From the NCBI GenBank assembly GCA_943372215.1, contig CALRXU020000016.1, forward strand, positions 1 through 64,000: a stretch of 64,000 bases of DNA. The letters are read 5' to 3'. The position numbers and the translations under genes are program-made. Source of the DNA: UBA6183 sp943372215 (GTDB taxonomy: Bacteria; Bacteroidota; Bacteroidia; UKL13-3). The notes beneath the pieces were generated by a model, which was not told where the DNA came from, did no database searches, and saw only the letters and a list, made by a program, of their open reading frames with translations. Below are positions 1 to 7,733 of the stretch, piece by piece (within the stretch, counting starts at the first letter, position 1; every line of letters begins with the position of its first letter).

Positions 1-17
1 TTGATGAAAGAAAAACT

Positions 18-155
18 ACCGCTAACAGCACATTTGCAATAGGCGTGCAATTCGTCTTTATTTGACGGGATTTTAGTGGTTGTAAATTTCGTTTCCCTAA
101 GCTACATTTGAGTTCAAACGCACGCCCATCGCAAATCTGCAAAACGTTATAGGGC
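18..155 (+). repeat. attC-like integron recombination site 1
   Basis: This is an imperfect palindrome about 138 bp long. The left arm at 32-48 pairs with the right arm at 120-136 (GCACGCCCATCGCAAAT), allowing two small mismatches. The outer boxes are CGCTAAC at about 20-26 and GTTATAGGGC at 146-155. The right box has the GTT start of an R' site, and a cassette gene begins 17 bp after it. The left outer box does not complement this right box. That is expected, because it belongs to the preceding cassette, which lies mostly outside the window. Confidence 0.75.
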
Positions 156-171
156 ATTTAGAAAGACAGCA

Positions 172-759
172 ATGAAACATATCTTAACACTAATTATTAC
201 TTTGACATTAAACTCACTCTTTGCACAGACAAAGATTGACTCAAGCAATTATTTTGATAAATATTCACGTGGAGAAAACTTGCAGGGTTCTACACTGAGG
301 ACAATGTGGTTGGTGGAAACAGAAGTTGCTCAAGTCGCCCATGAAGAACTTGCGAAAGCAGGTTATGAATGGCTTAATGATTTTCAGATAGTGCGGCTTG
401 ACTCAGTAGAATATGTTTTAGCTTTATGTTTCTCAGAGAAATCGAGAGTTGGATTTCTATTTGAATCATCACACCGAATGCACCCAGACAAGAAAATTCG
501 AACTATTATAAGTGACTATAAGGCCAAGACGGGTAATGACTATTCGGAAAAAATTGCAGGCATGGACGGAAAATCTAACTTTGTTAAAATCAAAACTCTT
601 CCTAAAGACTTGGTTATTCTAAAATCTGAATGTTATTGGTATCAGCAGACTGATAATCCTGAGGATAATAAAAAGCTAGTTACAAAGGAGGACATTTTAT
701 ATGTGTTAAGACAAGATATTCGACAAGTCATTAGCTCATTTCCTAGACCGACAAAATAA
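172..759 (+). CDS. Secreted protein of unknown function, integron cassette gene
   Basis: 195-aa protein. Residues 1-19 form a classical Sec signal peptide (basic start, hydrophobic core, then SLFAQ), so the product is probably periplasmic or exported. I recognise no domain in the mature part. The ATG lies 17 bp after the R' box of attC site 1, and the stop is 2 bp before the R'' box of attC site 2. One gene tightly enclosed by two recombination sites is the usual anatomy of a mobile gene cassette. Transcription probably comes from upstream, since no clear promoter box was seen. The function is unknown; transfer is inferred from the flanks, not from the protein. Confidence 0.75.
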   Translation: MKHILTLIITLTLNSLFAQTKIDSSNYFDKYSRGENLQGSTLRTMWLVETEVAQVAHEELAKAGYEWLNDFQIVRLDSVEYVLALCFSEKSRVGFLFESSHRMHPDKKIRTIISDYKAKTGNDYSEKIAGMDGKSNFVKIKTLPKDLVILKSECYWYQQTDNPEDNKKLVTKEDILYVLRQDIRQVISSFPRPTK

Positions 760-761
760 AC

Positions 762-899
762 GCCCTATAACACACGCTTGGCGCAATGGGGGCTAACATC
801 GTTCATTGGAACTTTGTGCTTCTGTTGTAAATTCGTGCTGGCAGACAATTTAGTCTTCCAAAATCCCCCACTGCGCCAAGCGTGGGAACGTTATAGGGC
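762..899 (+). repeat. attC-like integron recombination site 2 (complete)
   Basis: 138 bp, the best preserved site. Outer boxes GCCCTATAAC (762-771) and GTTATAGGGC (890-899) are exact reverse complements. Inside them, 773-785 pairs perfectly with 872-884 (13 bp), and after one extrahelical base 787-792 pairs with 865-870 (TGGGGG/CCCCCA). The roughly 72-nt centre is unpaired. Two paired blocks, an unpaired base between them and terminal AAC/GTT boxes match the folded bottom-strand attC architecture used by integron integrases. Confidence 0.85.
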
Positions 900-917
900 A
901 TTTTAAAAGACGACATC

Positions 918-1982
918 ATGAAGCAGACAATTTACATATTGACATTGGTGTTGGGACTTTTTAGTTGCAACAACAGAAATGAAAATAAAACTGAAAAAGA
1001 GGAAATCAAAAATTCTGATTCTTTGACAGTTCAAACTAAGCAGACACATCAAGCACCCCAAACAATTCAAACAATTGAGATAAACCCTTCAAAAATTGAA
1101 TGTGTACCGACATCTTATCGTTATGGGGACAGTTGGACCAACTTTTCTCCTGGTACTTTTGGGGAATCTACATTCTTATATAATACCACAAAATCAAACG
1201 CTAAAATCATTGACACTTTAAAATTTAATTCTCCTGTCAACATACTTACTGAATATGCTGATTTTTTTCTTGTGTGTACACAGAGTGGGAAAAGTGGATA
1301 TGTAAAAAAGACAGACTTATATCTTCATTCAATTTTTTGGGGACTTAAAAGCTGCACTTATTTATTTGGAATAAGTAATTACGGAACAAATGACAACACC
1401 AGTTGTAAGAGCAGTAAATTAAAAGTGATTAAGTTAAATGTTAAGCAAGTTAAGATTGATGAATATAAGGACAGTATATTAGGAAAGGATTATGAAATCA
1501 AAGTAATACATAACTCTACGTTAAAAAATTCAGAAGCATTATTTTACCTTAGTTATCATTGCTATTCAGAAATTGGAGTTGTGACAGACCACTTTATTGT
1601 TGACAATGGAAAACAACTATCCCGTTTAATTTTAACAAGCGGTTCGGGGGACGGTGGTTTTTCGGACATAAGCATTGTTTATATTCCAGTGCGGCTAACC
1701 AATGGGAAGAAGATAGTACTTGCAAAAAATGGTGTTCTTAGTATTGATGAAACAACTGCCAAAGCTGAAATTTATTCTTATCCGACCAATTTAGGAGTTC
1801 CAATTGAAGAATTAATTGTAGTTCAAGACAAATCCATTGAAATGCTTTGGGACGAAGAAAAGGGCGAATCAAAGTTTAACGATGACGGTACAATGGCAGA
1901 GAGAACCACAAACCTTGTAACGACATATTATCAATGGAACGGCACGACAATTAGAAAAGTTAAAACCATAAAAGGAAAATAG
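918..1982 (+). CDS. Lipoprotein with SH3-like domain, integron cassette gene
   Basis: 354 aa. Residues 1-17 are a lipoprotein signal ending LGLFSC, so Cys17 is the predicted lipidation site. Residues about 60-138 resemble a bacterial SH3 domain (a VNILTEYADFFLVCTQSGKSG-like strand pattern ending in GYVKKTDLY). The remaining about 200 residues match nothing I recognise. The gene starts 18 bp after the R' box of attC site 2 and ends 20 bp before another R''-type box at 2003, so it is the second cassette of the array. The product should be anchored in the inner or outer membrane, facing the periplasm or cell surface. SH3-like domains in such proteins often bind peptidoglycan, but that role is inferred here. 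Confidence 0.7.
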   Translation: MKQTIYILTLVLGLFSCNNRNENKTEKEEIKNSDSLTVQTKQTHQAPQTIQTIEINPSKIECVPTSYRYGDSWTNFSPGTFGESTFLYNTTKSNAKIIDTLKFNSPVNILTEYADFFLVCTQSGKSGYVKKTDLYLHSIFWGLKSCTYLFGISNYGTNDNTSCKSSKLKVIKLNVKQVKIDEYKDSILGKDYEIKVIHNSTLKNSEALFYLSYHCYSEIGVVTDHFIVDNGKQLSRLILTSGSGDGGFSDISIVYIPVRLTNGKKIVLAKNGVLSIDETTAKAEIYSYPTNLGVPIEELIVVQDKSIEMLWDEEKGESKFNDDGTMAERTTNLVTTYYQWNGTTIRKVKTIKGK

Positions 1983-2002
1983 CAAATGACCGAAAGAAAA
2001 AC

Positions 2003-2012
2003 GCCCTATAAC
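2003..2012 (+). repeat. attC R''-type half site (third, truncated)
   Basis: GCCCTATAACACACGAAGC repeats the left outer box of attC site 2 exactly for the first 15 bases. No complementary arm for the bases after it and no GTTATAGGGC box was found in the following 300 bp. The array therefore appears to end in a broken site, immediately upstream of a dispersed repeat. GTTATAA at about 2212 could be a decayed right box. Confidence 0.6.
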
Positions 2013-2093
2013 ACACGAAGCTGTTGCACAACTCTTTTTTTTCAAAAACAAACACATTATACATTCGATTAGAGCGTAGATTTTTTCACCAAA

Positions 2094-2241
2094 ACTCCCG
2101 CACGCAACGAAGTTCAGCGTAGCTAATCCCTCACATGGAATTAATAATACTACTTCAAGCGCATCCCGTAGGAAGAAAAATCCCTGTAATGCGCGTTGGG
2201 AAGTTATAATTACACGTATACAAACATTTTGCTACGTCCCA
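2094..2241 (+). repeat. Dispersed intergenic repeat, copy A
   Basis: It shares the core ACGAAGTTCAGCG followed by AGCTAATC with copies B and C. It also shares its right end (GTATACAAACATTTTGCTAC, then TCCCA) with copy C. It fills most of the 2058-2321 gap, where nothing else was seen. Function unknown; the length and non-coding placement suggest a miniature or palindromic repeat family. Confidence 0.6.
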
Positions 2242-2321
2242 TATTTTCCTTATCTTGGTGTCACGTTTAACCTTTGTAATCGACACTGTGCCAAGCATCA
2301 AAACGATAGTACTAAGCAATA

Positions 2322-2960
2322 ATGAAGCTATTCTTCACAATCATACTTATTCTCCAAACCATCTTGTCTGCTGGACAATCTCCAATTGAGGGTGTATACG
2401 CTGGCAAAGTGGGGGGAGCATCCATAAAGTTTACCAAAGACTTTCATTATTACTACGAGACAACATATTGTCTTGGAAAAACCATTGATTCGGGAACTTA
2501 CAATTTCCATGGCGACACAATAAACTTTCAATCGCACCTATCGAAAAAGGATATTCTTGATAACTTCTTCATTAGCGAAAACGTTTGGACACACAAACAG
2601 AACAGTGCAATTGATACCCTTTATTTTTCGATACAGAATTATACACAAACGGGGTTATCTTACTTAATAGACCTAAAGCTCAACGATAGTCTGCTTCTAC
2701 ATTTAGACTCCTTAAAATACTATGAAAGGAAGTATTATAAGTTCCCGCTCTTTCGGAACTCTGATAATGGTGTGCTCAATGTTTATGCAAATGGAGTAAA
2801 AAAGACTATTCCGTTAGATACTGAAGTCGACATTCAATTGCGTGAAAATCCAACCAGCCTAGCTCCTTTGAAAGACAAGTATATTTATCTAAAGTACAAA
2901 ATGTACTCGCTTAATGGACTCCGGATATTGAACAAAAAGTATTATTTATATCGACAATGA
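2322..2960 (+). CDS. Secreted protein of unknown function
   Basis: 212 aa. Residues 1-18 form a signal peptide (MKLFFTIILILQTILSAGQ). The mature part opens with a β-rich stretch containing YAGKVGGASIKFTKD and GTYNFHGDTINFQSH. Such strand patterns occur in small Bacteroidota barrel- or lipocalin-like domains, but I cannot assign a family. The gene stands alone between repeat copies A and B, with about 80 bp of plain upstream sequence, so it is probably monocistronic. It may be accessory DNA like its neighbours. Periplasmic location is inferred from the signal peptide only. Confidence 0.65.
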   Translation: MKLFFTIILILQTILSAGQSPIEGVYAGKVGGASIKFTKDFHYYYETTYCLGKTIDSGTYNFHGDTINFQSHLSKKDILDNFFISENVWTHKQNSAIDTLYFSIQNYTQTGLSYLIDLKLNDSLLLHLDSLKYYERKYYKFPLFRNSDNGVLNVYANGVKKTIPLDTEVDIQLRENPTSLAPLKDKYIYLKYKMYSLNGLRILNKKYYLYRQ

Positions 2961-2971
2961 CACTGCCAAAG

Positions 2972-3075
2972 CTCCCGCGCGAAACGAAGTTCAGCGTTGC
3001 TAATCTCTAGCGTGGACTCAACAAAACCCAAACACCCTATCTACCCACATCCCGCAAGCGGGACAAGTCGAGTTT
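2972..3075 (+). repeat. Dispersed intergenic repeat, copy B, with CCCGC hairpin
   Basis: The core GAAACGAAGTTCAGCG and the following CTAATCTCTAGCG are nearly identical to copy C (3648-3790). The 3' part holds a short hairpin, TCCCGCAAGCGGGA at 3050-3063, that recurs at 43200 and, with compensatory changes, at 44149. Confidence 0.6.
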
Positions 3076-3150
3076 GGTTAGCATTTTTGTGCTTTGAAAT
3101 TCTTACCTTCGATAATATACAACAGTAAGGTACAATTATAAAACAAGACT

Positions 3151-3639
3151 ATGGCAGAAACCACATCTTTAAAAAGAGAGATAATCTTAATTTTGCTTGG
3201 CGCGATTATATCGGCAACAACAGCATTTCTTACCAGTTCATTCGATGCAAAACGTGAAGATAAGAGGGCTAACATTCAAAAAAAAATGGAATTAAATGAT
3301 CAAATTTCAAAAGACATAGGAAAAAGATTATTCCTTTCATATAGGCTTTACAAGGAAACTCGAGACAAAGAATCAACTCTTAATGACGCTCTCTCTCAAT
3401 ACCAACAGTCAAAAGAAGAATGGAACCTTAAAATATATTCTTATCAATCTCTATTAAAACATTATTATGGAGAGTCGATAAAAGCTGAGTTCATAAATTC
3501 AATTTATAATCCACTTATTAAATTAGGACAAGATGCGGAGTACAATAGAATAGATTCATCTTTTCAAAAACGGTATATTGATCTTCAAAATAGAAATATA
3601 GAATTTATTAGTAAAATATACGATTTGACAGAAAAGTAA
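3151..3639 (+). CDS. Small membrane-anchored coiled-coil protein
   Basis: 162 aa. One transmembrane segment at about residues 11-29 (ILILLGAIISATTAFLTSS) is followed by a long, charged, mostly helical region (about 35-160) rich in Lys, Glu, Gln and Tyr. No cleavage site is obvious, so it is probably N-terminally anchored with the helical domain outside the cytoplasm or facing it; topology is undecided. I recognise no family. It lies between repeat copies B and C with no co-directional partner close by, and looks like an accessory gene. Confidence 0.6.
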   Translation: MAETTSLKREIILILLGAIISATTAFLTSSFDAKREDKRANIQKKMELNDQISKDIGKRLFLSYRLYKETRDKESTLNDALSQYQQSKEEWNLKIYSYQSLLKHYYGESIKAEFINSIYNPLIKLGQDAEYNRIDSSFQKRYIDLQNRNIEFISKIYDLTEK

Positions 3640-3647
3640 CCCAAATT

Positions 3648-3790
3648 CCCCTCTCGAAACGAAGTTCAGCGCAGCTAATCTCTAGCGAGGACTCAATAAA
3701 ACCCAAACGCTCTCCTGAAAGCGGCAAAATTCGTGCGATGCGCTTACGAAAACTAAGATTACATGTATACAAACATTTTGCTACATCCCA
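3648..3790 (+). repeat. Dispersed intergenic repeat, copy C
   Basis: It matches copy B over its first about 60 bp and copy A over its last about 35 bp (GTATACAAACATTTTGCTAC, one transition in the flank). That makes it the copy linking A and B into one family. No coding potential is supported. Confidence 0.6.
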
Positions 3791-3891
3791 GACCACAGGT
3801 CTGCGAAAACCCATTAAAAAGTAGCCTAAATGAAAGATTACACATTTGCTATAAAGCTTGTGAAGCTTGCGGAATAACCATGAACAAAACT

Positions 3892-4296
3892 TTAATCAAG
3901 TATATACACAGATTTCCATGCATGAATATATCTAAATCGTCTTTTATGTTCAAAAGATTTATAAATAGATAGAACTCTATTGGCGGGGTTATATTCAGAT
4001 TCATCAGCAATCCAAAACCTTTGCCAACCAATCCAATATTTTCTTTTCACCCAAAGATACACTCGTAACTTATCATTAAAAATAATTGAATCTTTGGGCA
4101 AATATGTTTTATAAGTCTTGGCCTTTTTAGATATAATAAAAGTATCAACAAGTATATTGTTATAAAAACTACCAAACCTAGTAATCTTAAATTTCACATT
4201 GCGCTCAGTTGTTACAAATCTAACCTCAATGGAATCTTGACCATATCCAGTAATTGTCCAAAAGAATAAACATATTAAAAAAAAGCTTTTCATCAA
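3892..4296 (-). CDS. Small secreted protein of unknown function
   Basis: 134 aa, minus strand. Residues 1-19 form a signal peptide (MMKSFFLICLFFWTITGYG). The start could equally be the second Met. The mature protein is β-rich and aromatic (VKFKITRFGSFYNNILVD, then LRVYLWVKRKYWIGWQRF). No family recognised. It diverges from the gene at 4419, and the 120-bp spacer holds a perfect 7-bp inverted repeat (4324-4343). Moderately confident that it is real, because the signal peptide is convincing. Confidence 0.55.
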   Translation of the reverse strand: MMKSFFLICLFFWTITGYGQDSIEVRFVTTERNVKFKITRFGSFYNNILVDTFIISKKAKTYKTYLPKDSIIFNDKLRVYLWVKRKYWIGWQRFWIADESEYNPANRVLSIYKSFEHKRRFRYIHAWKSVYILD

Positions 4297-4323
4297 TTAT
4301 TTGGTTTTAATTGTTTTAACCTT

Positions 4324-4343
4324 TGCCACATACAAGTGGCAAC
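4324..4343. promoter_or_regulatory. Inverted repeat between divergent genes
   Basis: TTGCCAC at 4324-4330 and GTGGCAA at 4337-4343 are exact reverse complements separated by 6 bp. The position between two divergent genes suits an operator, but no regulator is encoded nearby. Confidence 0.35.
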
Positions 4344-4418
4344 TGTAATCTCCCCAAAAAGTACAGTTTAATGCAAATAAATGATTAATTTTAAATAGTG
4401 AAAGATAAATAACAACAT

Positions 4419-4874
4419 ATGCTTAGTACATTTATGTTTAACATTTGTATCGCGGGTGAAGAATATCAAATCTTGGTAAGTCCATTATCTCTGCATTCGA
4501 AAGAACAACCGGATATCAAACCAGGAAAAATCAATAAACTATATTTTTACAACCAACTAAAAAATGATAGTTATAAAACTAAAATCCAAGAACTGAATAT
4601 ACAGGAGAAATTTAAATCAGACCGGTTTATTATAAATTACGGTCAGGATTTTGAAAAGTACTATTTAGGAAGTTTTTATGTAGATGTTAACGCTAAGCGT
4701 TTTTGGCAATGGGAAGGAAACTCAGATAAATTTAGGGAACAAGACGTGGAATTTTTAGCCAATTTTTTATTCGACCCTGATTTCAATAATCAGCCCGTAA
4801 TCTTGTTCACTCCCACTTTACCATCCGATATCAACCTTGCTGTTGGACCTGACAATTTCTTCCAATCAAATTGA
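4419..4874 (+). CDS. Hypothetical protein
   Basis: 151 aa with no signal peptide, no clear transmembrane segment and no domain I recognise. The start may be the first ATG or the Met five residues later. Aromatic and acidic residues dominate (GQDFEKYYLGSFYVD, then FWQWEGNSDKF). The stop is 47 bp before the lipoprotein gene at 4922 in the same direction, so the two may be co-transcribed. Evidence for coding is the open frame alone. Confidence 0.5.
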   Translation: MLSTFMFNICIAGEEYQILVSPLSLHSKEQPDIKPGKINKLYFYNQLKNDSYKTKIQELNIQEKFKSDRFIINYGQDFEKYYLGSFYVDVNAKRFWQWEGNSDKFREQDVEFLANFLFDPDFNNQPVILFTPTLPSDINLAVGPDNFFQSN

Positions 4875-4921
4875 AAGAAACCTTCATCAAGAAAAGCAAA
4901 CAAAATTAAAAACATTACCTT

Positions 4922-5437
4922 TTGAAAAAGTCAATACACCTTCTAGTTTTCATTTATTTGTTGAGTTCCTGTGCAGGTAATATAAAAACAAACCTATCAA
5001 CCCGTAAGCGAATTGACAAGACATTTTCTGGAACTTTTACGAATCAATCCTTCACCTCTAATCGTAAAAACCAGCATAGCACTATACTAACACTGCTTAG
5101 AATTCCCTACGAAAAAGTCGACTCAGTTTGTTTAACATTTACAGAAGGAGATAAACTATTGGTTATGTTTTATGACGGCTTAACCACAAAAAAAGAGACA
5201 CTTGAAGGTAGATTTAGAAAAAGAGGGGACTATGAGATCTATCTAAGAAAGAAACGATTTTATATTCCAATAATTTATAGTTCAATAAATGTTTACAGAA
5301 TCAGAATTGCATCAACTGTGGATCACAACTTGCTAATTGAGAATTTATCGGAGGTAAGCGGAAACATATTTCTTTTGGCTGGTGGCTATAGAGAAAAGAC
5401 TCGCTATTCCTTTAAAAACCAAACTAAAACCCCATAG
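4922..5437 (+). CDS. Lipoprotein of unknown function (TTG start)
   Basis: 171 aa. The frame opens at TTG and reads MKKSIHLLVFIYLLSSC, a textbook lipoprotein signal with the lipobox Cys at residue 17. The TTG start is chosen because the signal peptide begins exactly there and no ATG is available. The mature part is basic and β-rich, with no recognised domain. It probably forms an operon with the preceding gene. Membrane anchoring is well supported; function is unknown. Confidence 0.6.
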   Translation: MKKSIHLLVFIYLLSSCAGNIKTNLSTRKRIDKTFSGTFTNQSFTSNRKNQHSTILTLLRIPYEKVDSVCLTFTEGDKLLVMFYDGLTTKKETLEGRFRKRGDYEIYLRKKRFYIPIIYSSINVYRIRIASTVDHNLLIENLSEVSGNIFLLAGGYREKTRYSFKNQTKTP

Positions 5438-5442
5438 CTTCA

Positions 5443-5478
5443 ACATATCCCAACCTTTCCCCTACCAACTAATTTCAC
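5443..5478. repeat. Duplicate of the phosphatase gene 3' end
   Basis: This 36-bp stretch repeats 5520-5556, which covers the last codons and downstream flank of the PhoD-like gene. They differ by one indel and two or three substitutions. The copies are 77 bp apart in direct orientation, so this looks like a small local duplication. Confidence 0.6.
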
Positions 5479-5539
5479 CCCTAGCTCACGCGCATTTATT
5501 AATTCGTGTGTAAAATCCCACATATCCCAACAATTCCCC

Positions 5540-6613
5540 CTACCAACTAATTTCACTTAGTTTAATGGTGTATTCCACCCGTTGGTTATCGTATTTGTCC
5601 CATATTTCCATGGTAATGGTAGGGTCGGCCAATTGCCAATTGATGGTAATTAACCCAAAGTGGTTTTCCATAATGGGCCCTTCTACCCTATTTTTATTTG
5701 GGGTGGCAAACTCCCATGAGGAAGACAATCCGCTGGAGGTTACATCGTAAATGGGATATTGCCCTTCGGTGGTTAAACGGGATATTTCGCCATAATGCAC
5801 ATCGCCCGAAATAACCAACACCCCATTTGCACGGGTGCTTTTTATCAAGTTTAACAAACGTTGCTGCTCATGCGGGAAATTTGCCCACGACTCATAACCA
5901 TTGTACGTAATGCCAAACTGTGAACCTGAGGCAATGATGCGTACATCAGCAGGCTTGCGCAACTCTTGCTCCAACCATTGCCATTGTTCTTCTCCCAACA
6001 AGGTGGAATCGCTGCTGGTGTAAGGCGCATATTGCAGCCTGTAAAAAAAGTCTTCATCCCCCTTCTTCTCTCCACCATACGGTTTAAGGTTGTCCCTGAA
6101 TGTGCGCACATCCAACAACAACACCTGCACTGTTTTTCCTGCATTGGTGTAAGTATACGCATTATAAATACCCGCATGTGTGCGTCTGGGGCTTTTGGCG
6201 GGTTCATCAAAAAAATCCAAAAACACTTTTTTAGATTGTTCCTTCATGGGGTAATGCCTGCCCGCATCATTTTGTCCATAATCATGATCGTCCCATGTGG
6301 CAATAATGGGCACATTTTTTTTCAGGTTTTGGTATGACGGTTTATTGCCCAATTTTGCATAAATGGCTTTTAAGGTATCCATGTTTTTGGTGTCGCCATA
6401 CACGTTATCACCCAAAAACACAAACAAATCCGGTTTATGGGATACGATGGTGTTAAAAATAGAGAGACTCCTGTTTTGGTGTCCGCAAGAGCCAAACGCA
6501 ATTTTTGATATCCCCGTTTGGGCATGAATCACCTCCATTGGACCAACCCCCAAAAAGGCCAGCATACATAAGCCTACAACCCATCTATTCCCTTTTAAAC
6601 TTGTTACTTTCAT
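5540..6613 (-). CDS. PhoD-like metallophosphatase (secreted)
   Basis: 357 aa. An N-terminal hydrophobic segment (about residues 14-31, ending VIHAQ) is a Sec-type signal. Metallophosphoesterase motifs follow in order: FGSCGHQN near residue 41, VFLGDNVYGDT near 65, ATWDDHDYGQND near 105, and SGDVHYGEISR near 270. These Asp, Asn and His residues bind the two-metal centre in the PhoD/PhoD-like family, which hydrolyses phosphodiesters and phosphomonoesters. The length is short for classical PhoD, which carries an N-terminal extension, so alkaline phosphatase-like protein is the safer name. The product should be periplasmic or extracellular. Its 3' end is duplicated just downstream. Divergent from the bestrophin gene. 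Confidence 0.85.
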   Translation of the reverse strand: MKVTSLKGNRWVVGLCMLAFLGVGPMEVIHAQTGISKIAFGSCGHQNRSLSIFNTIVSHKPDLFVFLGDNVYGDTKNMDTLKAIYAKLGNKPSYQNLKKNVPIIATWDDHDYGQNDAGRHYPMKEQSKKVFLDFFDEPAKSPRRTHAGIYNAYTYTNAGKTVQVLLLDVRTFRDNLKPYGGEKKGDEDFFYRLQYAPYTSSDSTLLGEEQWQWLEQELRKPADVRIIASGSQFGITYNGYESWANFPHEQQRLLNLIKSTRANGVLVISGDVHYGEISRLTTEGQYPIYDVTSSGLSSSWEFATPNKNRVEGPIMENHFGLITINWQLADPTITMEIWDKYDNQRVEYTIKLSEISW

Positions 6614-6709
6614 AAAAGTGCGTGTATCTATTTTATTTCAGGTGTACAAATTATGGTAATATTCTTAATTTGTCGCTTTAATTCTTACTTTCACTTTTTA
6701 GTTTTTTTT

Positions 6710-7732
6710 ATGCATACCGGTAAAAATTATTCGTTTTTTGAAGTGCTACACTGGACACGCAGAGATATAATTGCGCTCTGTTTTATTTCAGCCATACCCA
6801 CCAGTTGTTATATTTTGTTAGGTTGGCAGTGGCTGGCCATTCCTTGGCTTCCTGTTGCATTGTTAGGTACAGCCGTGGCCTTTGTGGTTGGTTTTAAAAA
6901 CAACGCCTCTTACGATAGGATGTGGGATGCACGTAAAGCCTGGGGTTCTATTGTAAACTCAAGCCGCTCATGGGGCATTATGGTAAAAAACTACATCAGC
7001 AACAAACACGCGCACCAAGCCATAACCCCAACTGAATTGCTGGCTGAACAAAAACAACTGATAAACAGGCACGTGGCTTGGCTTACCGCTTTGCGTTACC
7101 AATTGCGCGAACCAAGGGCTTGGGAAGCCATTTATAAAAAACACAATGCAGAGTATAAAGACAAATGGTTTGAAGTAGAAGAACATAAAACCAAGATTGA
7201 AGATGCACTTAAACCTTTACTTTCTGCTGAAGAATATGAAACGGTAATTGGCAAAAGCAACCGCGCGGCACAAATCATTTCCTTGCAATCAGACCACCTG
7301 CAACAACTGCTACATAAAGGGTTGATTGAAGATTTTCGTCACATGGAACTCTCCAAAATGTTGGTGGAATTTTATACCCAGCAAGGCATTTGCGAACGCA
7401 TTAAAAACTTTCCTTACCCCAGGCAGTTTGCCACGTTGAACCTGTGGTTTATTAAAATTTTTATTGTGCTAATTCCCTTAGGCATGTTGCAGGAGTTTGA
7501 AAAACTGGGAGGCAACCTCATTTGGTTATCTATTCCGTTTAGTGCATTGGCAGGCTGGATTTTTACCACCTTAGAAAAAATTGGCGAAAGCACCGAAAGC
7601 CCTTTTGAAGGCAGCGCCAATGATGTGCCCATCACGTCCATTTCACGCACAATAGAAATTGATTTGAAAGAAATGTTTAACTACGAAAACATTCCAACAA
7701 CCATTAAGCCCAATAACAATATTGTTACTTAA
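6710..7732 (+). CDS. Bestrophin family anion channel
   Basis: 340 aa from the ATG at 6710. The open frame extends upstream to 6653, but residues MHTGKNYSFFEVLHWTRRD look like the usual N-terminus of bacterial bestrophins, so the later start is preferred. Membrane segments lie at about residues 25-45 and 50-70, followed by SYDRMWDARKAWGSIVNSSR, the most conserved stretch of the family. Two more segments occur at about 245-290. Bacterial bestrophins (former UPF0187) form pentameric channels in the inner membrane. Ion selectivity cannot be read here. It stands alone and converges on the gene ending at 7734. Confidence 0.85.
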   Translation: MHTGKNYSFFEVLHWTRRDIIALCFISAIPTSCYILLGWQWLAIPWLPVALLGTAVAFVVGFKNNASYDRMWDARKAWGSIVNSSRSWGIMVKNYISNKHAHQAITPTELLAEQKQLINRHVAWLTALRYQLREPRAWEAIYKKHNAEYKDKWFEVEEHKTKIEDALKPLLSAEEYETVIGKSNRAAQIISLQSDHLQQLLHKGLIEDFRHMELSKMLVEFYTQQGICERIKNFPYPRQFATLNLWFIKIFIVLIPLGMLQEFEKLGGNLIWLSIPFSALAGWIFTTLEKIGESTESPFEGSANDVPITSISRTIEIDLKEMFNYENIPTTIKPNNNIVT

Positions 7733-7733
7733 T

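Noticed and set aside
2972..3110. Possible further attC site (TGCTAAT ... GTTAGCA)
   Set aside because: Outer boxes match at 6 of 7, but the internal arms do not pair convincingly. Too weak to extend the cassette array.
3078..3275. Minus-strand 65-aa frame over the coiled-coil gene
   Set aside because: Lies antisense to a better supported gene; no signal or domain.
3763..3972. Small plus-strand frame in repeat copy C and the gene at 3892
   Set aside because: Overlaps repeat sequence and the opposite-strand secreted protein; no recognisable features.
5851..6210. Minus-strand 119-aa frame inside the PhoD-like gene
   Set aside because: Shadow frame of the phosphatase; composition is not protein-like.
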